A DNA stretch of 64,000 bases from Aegilops tauschii subsp. strangulata (taxonomy: Eukaryota > Streptophyta > Magnoliopsida > Poales > Poaceae): assembly GCF_002575655.3 (NCBI RefSeq), contig NC_053037.3, positions 326,147,294 through 326,211,293 on the forward strand, written 5' to 3'. The notes under the pieces were generated by a model. The model ran no database searches and had not been told where the DNA came from. It was given only the letters and a program-made list of their open reading frames with translations. A program made the translations under genes and the position numbers. Shown here piece after piece: positions 57,426 through 64,000 of the stretch. Each line of letters opens with the position of its first letter. The stretch's first letter is position 1.

Positions 57426-57828
57426 GTGATGTTCCTTTCCTGTTGAATGTTAACCATAAGGGAGTTCAATTTGTGACACCTTTTTCCAAGTTTACAATGA
57501 TAATGTACTACGATTTCTGAAGGTTCTTTTGGAGGATTTCAGTACATACATGCCCCCCCATATTGGTTGCTTGATCCATATGGTTACAATCAATAAGCAT
57601 TTCTCCTTTGGATTCATCTGTATTATTTTTCTTAGGGAACTTTTCATCCACTCCAACCTCTTGTGAAGAAGGATACATTTTTCTAGATTGTAATCAAATG
57701 CCCATGTTAATCATGTCAGATCGAAGATGGCATGTTAGTGCATTTTACAAATCCTGCAAACCAAATAGCTAGGCATGTAGTAATGTTCAAAACTGCATCT
57801 GGCACTAACACGTTTTCTTCTTTTGCAG

Positions 57829-58182
57829 ATAATATTAGGCCCAGTGGTGGATAATGTGATACAATATAACAATCACGTCGAATGCCTGGATCCGCATCTC
57901 TTAGAAATTACTTTGAACTCCTACCGAGGGACCTTACCGAAGATTATATTCGCCAGGTTCTTTGTTCTCAGAGCAAGGGTGCTGAAGGAAATGAGGTTTG
58001 CCCTACATTTATTTCGCAAAAATGAATGGTTTGTTGATCAGCGCCGGCGCCTGTGGCAGAATGGAGTAGGCTCCACAAATGCTGAATTTCATTTTGGAAC
58101 TTCAGATGACAGAGTAATCAGAAGTCATCGTGTCAACCCATACATGACTTCTCAGTGGCTGACCCCTTTGCAAAAATTGTGA
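57829..58182 (+). pseudogene. FBD-like C-terminal exon (M1), open
   Basis: Preceded by TCTTCTTTTGCAG. Open to TGA at 58180-58182: ILGPVVDNVIQYNNHVECLD, LLEITLNSYRGTLPKIIFAR, LKEMRFALHLFRKNEWF, then a basic FVDQRRRLWQNG. FBD-type end of plant F-box/LRR proteins. The exon is intact here (M2 has a stop), but the upstream exons of M1 are broken. Confidence 0.74.
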
Positions 58183-59052
58183 GGTTTCGAAGCCAGACTT
58201 AGAAGTGGTGATATTAGTTTGAACCTCTCTGATATCCATGTTTAGCGGATCAGCGCGAGCATTTGCAGCTGATGAGCTGAATTTCATTTCTAATATCAGT
58301 TTGAACCTTCTAATCTTCGAATTTGAGCCATATAACTCTGGAATTTGAACCTTGTAACATTTCGAGCTTTTGTGGTACAATCGTTGAAATGGCATCGTAT
58401 GAGACTCGTATATTGCTAGAACTATTTTGAACTTAATATGCAATGGTCTTAGATTTTATTAACCATTCTCCAATCAGTTTACCTTGTCGATCTCTCAGCA
58501 CACGATCTGTATAACTAACTCGACTGCGATCTTCGACATTATTGCACACAATTGGTTTCTTCCACCGTGTGCACTGTAGAGCGCAGAATTAATTATCGCA
58601 CTCGAGTGTCCATCATCACCCTTCTGTGTAACTTTGACCTCATCACCCAAAGATAAACTTATGACCGAAGTCATTCCACACATTTCGTTTTTACAAAGCT
58701 TTTTGCCAATAAACGCCTATGATTTGTCCCTCTTGTAGCCGACGCGTGGCCAAATTAGCCGGGCGGGAAGCTTGTGCAGTAAACAGCGCGGTAGCGCGGG
58801 AAAAGGCTCATCGATGATACATTTGGCGCCTCTTCGTGCCCACACATGCGGTGAAGTGTTGTCAAGCGTGCACTGGAATCCTCCACTATGAACGCCGTGA
58901 CAAGACATGACGTTACAGACCGGCCGGCCCCCATTTATTACAGCGGCCATTTAACCTACCCTTGTGTCTCTTCAACCTTTTGATCACGCCCCACCATTGC
59001 AAGAAGCACACCTACCACAAGAAATTCTTCGAGGGTATCCTACACGGCTCCA
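58183..59052. other. Boundary between FBD and exonuclease-like segments (M1); no gene supported
   Basis: Counterpart of 14000-14853. 58700-59052 is the 5' flank of the exonuclease-like gene. Motifs include TTGAACCTTGTAACATTTCG repeats. Confidence 0.55.
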
Positions 59053-59770
59053 ATGGCGCTCCGAGCGGCTGCCGACGACGAGCAGCAGTTCACCATGCGT
59101 GCCGTGGTGGACACCCACAGAAGGTTCATGGACCTCTCGGTGGTGTACACCAACGACTCGGTCTGGGTGGAGCACTCCATCCACATCAAGGAGCTGTTGC
59201 TTGCCGAGGAGAAGTACAAGGTGGTCGGGTTCGACCTCGAGTACACCTGCGCTCGTGCCGGGTCTCGTCCCAAGGTCGCCGTCGCCCAGATGTGCGTGCG
59301 CCACCACGTCCTTGTCTACCACTACTGCCTGGCCACAAGGCCTTGCGAGCGTTTCGCCTGGTTTGTCAACAGCCCCCACTACATGTGCTATGGTGGACAT
59401 CACCAACGATGTAAAGGCGCTTGAGAATTCGGGCATCGCCTGCCAGAATCTTGTCGACATCCAGGGCCAATACAAGATCTGGGGCAGCAAGGAGCATGAG
59501 AAGGACTCAAAGGTTCACCTCGCCGATGCCATCATCGACTCCTACTACAGAGACATGAAGGATTCGTGCAAAAAGGACAAGCGTGCTTGGCACTCGGCCT
59601 GGCTGGAGAAACTCGACAAAGCTCACGTCGTGTACGCGGCCAAGGAGGCGTACACGAGCTATGACATGTATAGGCGGATCGTTGACATGAGGAGGTGCCT
59701 CCTTCCCCAAAACGGCCAGGGATCTAGCCGGAAGCAGAGCAATGGCAAGCATCGTCGCAACAATAAGTAG
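59053..59770 (+). pseudogene. 3'-5' exonuclease-like gene, M1 copy, frameshifted
   Basis: Starts MALRAAADDEQQFTMRAVVD. Keeps the catalytic motif KVVGFDLEYTCARAGSRPKV (D61, E63), but two bases are missing near 59395 compared with M2, so the frame leaves the domain after NSPHYMC. The remainder (VDITNDVKALENSG, then YTSYDMYRRIVDMR and a basic tail) continues in the next frame to TAG at 59768-59770. This is the WRN/RNase D-type DEDDy fold as in M2. It is cargo at the CACTACTGCAGG end of the transposon. Confidence 0.75.
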
Positions 59771-60549
59771 ATGATTAGATCCTCGTTTCTCCTACTTTAG
59801 TATGCATGTAATTGCTTTCTTTGGATTGTGGAAATGTTATGTGTGTAGTCACTTGTGTAATTGTGTGCTTAATTTGGTAACGGAATGCTGTCTTTTTAAG
59901 TATATATGTTGATGCTCTATAGACAGAGCGTACATGTTGTGCGGACAAAGAAAATCACATCGCACACAGACTAAACAATGGAACCCGTCGGTGATGTTTT
60001 CATCAATCACTCACAATTGTATACCAGCAATCGTTTGCTCACAACACACATGACTTGTTAGCAGTAATCGTCTATGTTGTTATCGGTCTTCGCACCCGTT
60101 TCCGATTACAGACTTGTTTGCCTCGTATCACACACATCTTGTTCATTTGAACCGTTTCTGTTCTCATGTCTCAACGCAAACAGTTCATCCGAGTGAACCG
60201 CATGCCGTATATCGCACACACCTTTGATCTGGCTGACCGTTTCTTTCGTGTTGCCTAATCACAAACAGTTCATCCGAGTGAACTATATGATGTACATCGC
60301 ACACACCTTCATCTGGCTGCCCTTTTATTTTGTTCCTCCTCATCGCAAACGGTTAATTGAGCTGAACCGTATGCCCTCCATCGCTCACGCAACTAAAATC
60401 TGAGCCGTGTTTGATGCATCCTCCATCGCAAACGTTTTGCACCTTTTTTGACAGTTTTTTGCACCACCGTTTGCGATTATGGCATCGCACACAGTTTCGT
60501 CGAAGGGTCTCTGATCGTAGTGTCACGTTAGCAGCAGCCTGCAGTAGTG
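59771..60549 (+). repeat. 3' flank and subterminal repeats, CACTACTGCAGG end of M1
   Basis: From about 59930 on, repeats of TCGCACACACCTTYATCTGGCTG, CAAACAGTTCATCCGAGTGAAC and CATCGCAAACG occur. Ends CCTGCAGTAGTG at 60549. Inverted counterpart of 12504-13120. Confidence 0.82.
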
Positions 60550-60608
60550 GTATGTATGTATGTATGTATGTATGTATGTATGTATGTATGTATGTATGTA
60601 TGTATGTA
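60550..60608. repeat. (GTAT)n microsatellite
   Basis: About 14 GTAT units directly after the right end of M1. Resembles the tract at 9567-9663 on the left side. Confidence 0.96.
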
Positions 60609-60867
60609 TTGTGTGTATTGTGTCATTAAACTTTACTACGTGCAATCTCGTACCTTCAAGATATTCTCACGAGGGACACACAATATCATAACACGAAGAA
60701 ACTTAAACCGCACTGCAGTTGTTGATATGTGGTTCTCCATCTAGAAGTGCCCGGGATGAGCCAATTAAAAGAAGTAAATTTACTAAAGTCTATTTCACCA
60801 ACATGGTCATTGACCCCTAATTTTTGTGTTAACAAGTGGTTAGTGCTTCTAGCTCATAGTTAGTGAC
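60609..60867. other. Unassigned stretch
   Basis: No gene or terminal repeat seen. Confidence 0.5.
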
Positions 60868-61885
60868 CCAAAGTGAGATCGTGAGCCACATTTATGAGTT
60901 CTTCATTGGCCTATGGGAAACGGCCAAGGAGAAAAGACTCAGCCTCCGGGAAGATTTGTGGGACCCATCGGAGAAAGTATCTCAGCAGGAGAACGATGCC
61001 CTAACCTTCTGTCCCGCCGCAAGAAATAGATAGGGCCCTTGCTGACATGAAGATCGACACGGCGCCAGGTCCGGACGGATGGCCTGTGGGGTTCTTCAAA
61101 AAGTTTTGGCATGTCCTTAGACACCAGTTCTATGCGATCATGAACGGCTTCGCCCTAGGCACAATGGATCTGTCCCTCCTTAACTACGGTGCCATTTGCC
61201 TGATCCCTTAGGTCAAAGGAGCGGACACCATCAAGCTATTCTAGCCAATCGCCCTCATTAACGTACCCTTCAAGATCTATGCTAAGGTCTACGCCACTAG
61301 GCTGGCGCCAGTTGCACAACGCATAATTCTCAATAGCCAAACGACCTTCCTCAAGGGTAGGAATATTCTTGAAGGCCCGATTGCGCTCGTAGAGATAGTT
61401 TACGAGATGAAGCGCACCAAGCAGAAGGAAGTTACCCCAAAATTAGACTTCGAAAAGCCTATGACCATGTGAACTGGGAGTTCGTGTGTGAGGTCCTCCT
61501 GAAAAAGGGTTTTGAGGCAGGATTTGTGCATCGTATCATGCACCTGATCTGCAGAGGGCACACCGCGGTTATAATTAACAGAGAGATGGGAAAAAATTCC
61601 GCAACAAAAAAGGGCTCCATCAGGGAGACCCCATCTTGCCGCTGATTTTCAACTTCGTTGTGGATGTCCTGTCGGCAATGGTAGCCAAAGCCAGGGTGGC
61701 GGGCCACATCAAGGGGCTGGTGTCCCACCTCATCCATGGGGGGTGACCCACCTCCAATACGTTGATGACACGATGGTGCTGTTCGAGCCAGATGATCACA
61801 ACATTGCCTCTATCAAGCTCCTATTGCTATCCTTTGAAATCTTATCAGGTTTGAAAATCAACTTCCTGAAAAGCGAGGTCATCAC
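60868..61885 (+). pseudogene. LINE (non-LTR) reverse transcriptase fragment
   Basis: Blocks in order: VSHIYEFFIGLWE, then IDRALADMKIDTAPGPDGWP and VGFFKKFW (RT blocks), NVPFKIYAKVYATRLAPVAQ, QTTFLKGRNILEGP, and YVDDTMVLFEPDDHN with the YXDD catalytic motif at about 61751-61765, then LKINFLKSEVI. Stops and shifts are present (near 61015, 61208, 61243 and 61470). The sequence is cut by an LTR at 61886. It is an old plant L1-type remnant; no endonuclease or 3' tail is visible. Confidence 0.87.
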
Positions 61886-63487
61886 TGATATGTCTCCAAC
61901 GTATCTATAATTTTTGCTTGTTACATGCTGTTATATTATCATTCTTGGATGGTTTACAATCATTTTATAGCAACTTTATATCATTTTTTGGGACTAACCT
62001 ATTGACATAGTGCCCAGTGCCAGTTGCTGTTTTTTGCTTGTTTTTTTATTTCACAGAATATCAGTAGAAAACAGAGTCCAAACATAGTGAAACTTTTTGG
62101 AGAATTTTTTCGGACCAGAAAACACAACATGGGCCAAAGAAGTACCAGAGGGGAGGCCCGAGGTGGGCATAACCCACTAGGGTGCGCCAGGAGTCCCAGG
62201 CGCGCCTAGGGGGTTGTGCCCCCTCGGTGACCTCCCGCACCGCCTCTTTGCCCTATAAATTGCCACATATTGCAGAAACTCTAGGGTAGTCAACAAACAC
62301 AATTCCAGCCGCCGCAAGTTCCAGAACCACGAGATCCAATCTAGACACCATCGCGGAGGGGTTCATCATCCTCATTGGTGCCTCTCCGATGATGCGTGAG
62401 TAGTTCATCATAGACTTACGGGTCCGTAGTCAGTAGCTAGATGGATTCCTCTCTCTCTTTTGATTCTCAATACAATGGTCTCTTGGAGATCTATTTGATG
62501 TAACTCTCTTTTTGCGGTGTGTTTGTTGGGATCCGATGAACTTTGAGTTTATGATCAGATCTTTATCCATGAATATATTCGAGTCTTCTTTTGATCTCTT
62601 ATATGCATGATTATTTATAGCCTTGTATTTCTTCTTGGAATCTTTGGTTTAGTTAGGCCAACTAGATCGACTTTTCTTGCCATGGGAAGAGGTGCTTTGT
62701 GATGGGTTCGATCGTGCGGTGTTCTTTCCCAGTGACAGAAGGGGCAGCAAGACACGCGTGTATCATTGCTATTAAGGATAACAAGATGGTGGCTATTCCT
62801 ACATGAATAGATCTCATCTACATCGTGTCATCATTCTTATTGCATTACTCAGTTTCTCCATGAACTTAATACACTGGATGCATGCTGGATAGCGGTCGAT
62901 GTGTGGAGTAATAGTAGTAGATGCAAGCAATGGCCGGTCTACTAATCTTGGACGTGATGCCTATATATTGATCATTGCCTTGGATATCGTCATAATTATT
63001 CGATCTTCTATCAATTGCCCAACAGTAATTTGTTTACCCACCGTGTGCTATTTTCTCGAGAGAAACCACTAGTGAAATCTACGGCCCCCGGGTCTATTCT
63101 TTTATCATATTTGCTTTCCGATCTATTATTTGCCACTTTTATTTTCAGATTTATTATTTCAAAAACCCAAAAATACCTTTTTGCACTTTTTTTGCTATTT
63201 CTTTTATTTCGCGTTTTATCGAGACCTATTTATCCAATCTACACAATTTTTATCGCGTCAACTTGACAATCTCTGGCGCCGTTACCCAAAAAAGGGATTG
63301 ACAACCCCTTATAAGCGTCGGGTTGCAAGTATTTGTTCTTTGTGTTCATGTACCATTTACATAGTGTTGCTTGGTTCTCCTACTGGATTGATACCTTGGT
63401 TTCATAACTGAGGGAAATACCTACCGTAGATGTGATGCATCATCCCTTCCTCTTTGGGGAAAAACCGACGTAGTTCAAGCGGCATCA
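61886..63487 (+). repeat. 5' LTR of the right-edge Gypsy element
   Basis: About 1.6 kb with TATA-like CTATAAATT at 62253-62261. Shares GCATGCTGGATAGCGGTCGATG and ACCCACCG phrases with the 48128 family. The exact end could be 63484 or 63487. Confidence 0.82.
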
Positions 63488-63498
63488 AAAGGAGTTTC

Positions 63499-63516
63499 TG
63501 GTGCCGTTGCTGGGGA
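63499..63516 (+). other. Primer binding site (tRNA-Asp-like)
   Basis: TGGTGCCGTTGCTGGGGA; two changes from the tRNA-Asp complement TGGCGCCGTTGCCGGGGA. Confidence 0.72.
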
Positions 63517-63705
63517 GACATCATCAACATCTATCAGGTTCCTAATCACAAATCTCATCTCCTTTCAATTTACATTATTTTCCCTTTGCCTCTCGTTTTC
63601 ATCTCCCCCACTTCACAAAAAAATGTCGTTTTATTCGGCCTCTTTTTCGTTTGCCGTTTTCTCGTCAGATTTCTTTTTGTGTGCAATCTTGTTTGCGTAG
63701 TTCCG

Positions 63706-64000
63706 ATGTCTCAGAGACAGTATTATGAAGTTCCTTACCCCAATATTTTTTTTCTGAAATTGAGAAAACTACAAAGGAATATATGACTACACAATTTGAG
63801 CACAATAAATATTTCACCGAAGAACCTAAGGAACACTCTGTCGTGTTAGATGCTATAACAAAACAACTTGATGATATTAGTAGAGAAGTTTGTAATCTCC
63901 AATCTAAGTATGCTTTTTGCTGAATATTTGCTAGGAAAAATATCCGATGCACAAGCTACCCTAGTAAATCAGATGGCCGCTAAACCAACCGTTGGTACGT
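63706..64000 (+). pseudogene. gag: gag start of the right-edge Gypsy element, frameshifted
   Basis: MSQRQYYEVPYPNIF is followed by a run of eight Ts (about 63746-63753), after which the sensible reading moves one frame: EIEKTTKEYMTTQFEHNKYF and DAITKQLDDISREVCNLQSK. It then stops at TGA (about 63920). Likely a Gag N-terminus; the rest lies outside the window. Confidence 0.68.

Larger units (their letters stand above)
9667..60549 (+). mobile_element. M1: outer CACTA-type element, interrupted by an inverted copy of itself
   Basis: M1 starts CACTGGTACGCGTCGG at 9667 and ends in CCTGCAGTAGTG at 60549 (reverse complement CACTACTGCAGG). The 9667-12503 part and the 31040-60549 part join into one continuous element once the inner copy M2 (12504-31039) and one CAA are removed. 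The joined sequence then matches M2 end to end in reverse orientation. Both ends carry arrays of short motifs such as ATCGCAAACGGTT and GTGTGCGAT, as expected for CACTA subterminal regions. No TNP2-like transposase is visible. Bases flanking M1 do not match (TCA left, GTA right), but both flanks are (TATG)n. Confidence 0.85.
61886..64000 (+). mobile_element. Gypsy LTR retrotransposon, 5' part, continues past the window
   Basis: LTR from TGATATGTCTCCAACG (61886) to about 63487 (AAGCGGCATCA). A tRNA-Asp-like primer site and the start of gag follow. It is related to, but distinct from, the family at 48128. It interrupts the LINE fragment. The 5 bases before it are ATCAC; the right duplication lies outside. 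Confidence 0.9.

Noticed and set aside
9667..60549. Inverted duplication as an assembly artefact
   Set aside because: The two arms differ by many substitutions, indels, array lengths and private retrotransposon insertions, and the 3-bp duplication is exactly what a CACTA insertion gives.
1..64000. tRNA, rRNA, CRISPR or bacterial-type operon signals
   Set aside because: None seen. The primer-site matches to tRNA-Met and tRNA-Asp are retrotransposon primer sites, not tRNA genes.

Overview
The window looks like intergenic DNA from a large grass genome, most likely Triticeae (wheat, Aegilops or barley). The evidence is an Angela/WIS/BARE-type Copia element, several Gypsy LTRs with TGATACGTC-type ends, fragments of Stowaway-like MITEs, and no clear host gene outside a transposon. 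I see no rRNA, tRNA or CRISPR. Nearly every base belongs to nested mobile elements, and most coding regions are gene fragments carried by transposons or decayed retrotransposon genes.

Layout. 1-8979: a decayed Copia element whose 5' LTR is cut by the window edge. Its gag is split by a solo LTR of the same family (2679-4069, TSD ACTCC). 8980-9566: unassigned. 9567-9663: a (TATG/TACG)n microsatellite. 9667-60549: one composite structure, described below. 60550-60608: another (TATG)n tract. 60868-61885: a LINE reverse transcriptase fragment, cut by an LTR element that starts at 61886 and runs out of the window.

The composite is the main result. An approximately 15-kb CACTA-type (En/Spm-like) DNA transposon with ends CACTGGTRCGCG and CACTACTGCAGG is present twice. 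The outer copy (M1: 9667-12503 plus 31040-60549) was interrupted by a second full copy (M2: 12504-31039) in the opposite orientation. The insertion has a 3-bp target duplication, CAA, at 12501-12503 and 31040-31042. The two copies therefore form a very large interrupted inverted repeat. No transposase gene is visible, so the element appears non-autonomous and gene-carrying (Pack-CACTA-like).

Cargo, in M1 order: a small B3-like gene; a gene with repeated SSKGKE motifs; tandem arrays; a gene with an acidic exon and a zf-XS-like exon; a chimeric B3-F-box-LRR-FBD gene; and a WRN/RNase D-type 3'-5' exonuclease-like gene. The copies carry different lesions. M2 retains a three-exon B3-like gene with consistent splice phases and a full-length exonuclease-like frame, but that frame has lost a catalytic Asp. 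M1 keeps the Asp but is frameshifted.

Later insertions. M2 received two solo LTRs in the chimeric gene (15240-16791, TSD CCTAC; 17814-19310, TSD GCAGC). M1 received a full-length gag-protease-only, Athila-like element in the same gene (48128-56397, TSD GCAGC). M1 also received a reverse-oriented Gypsy element (about 32051-41191) that has gag-protease on one strand and a spliced antisense gene of the 'putative gypsy type transposon' family on the other, with no recognisable RT or integrase. With these removed, M1 is about 14.9 kb and M2 about 15.5 kb.
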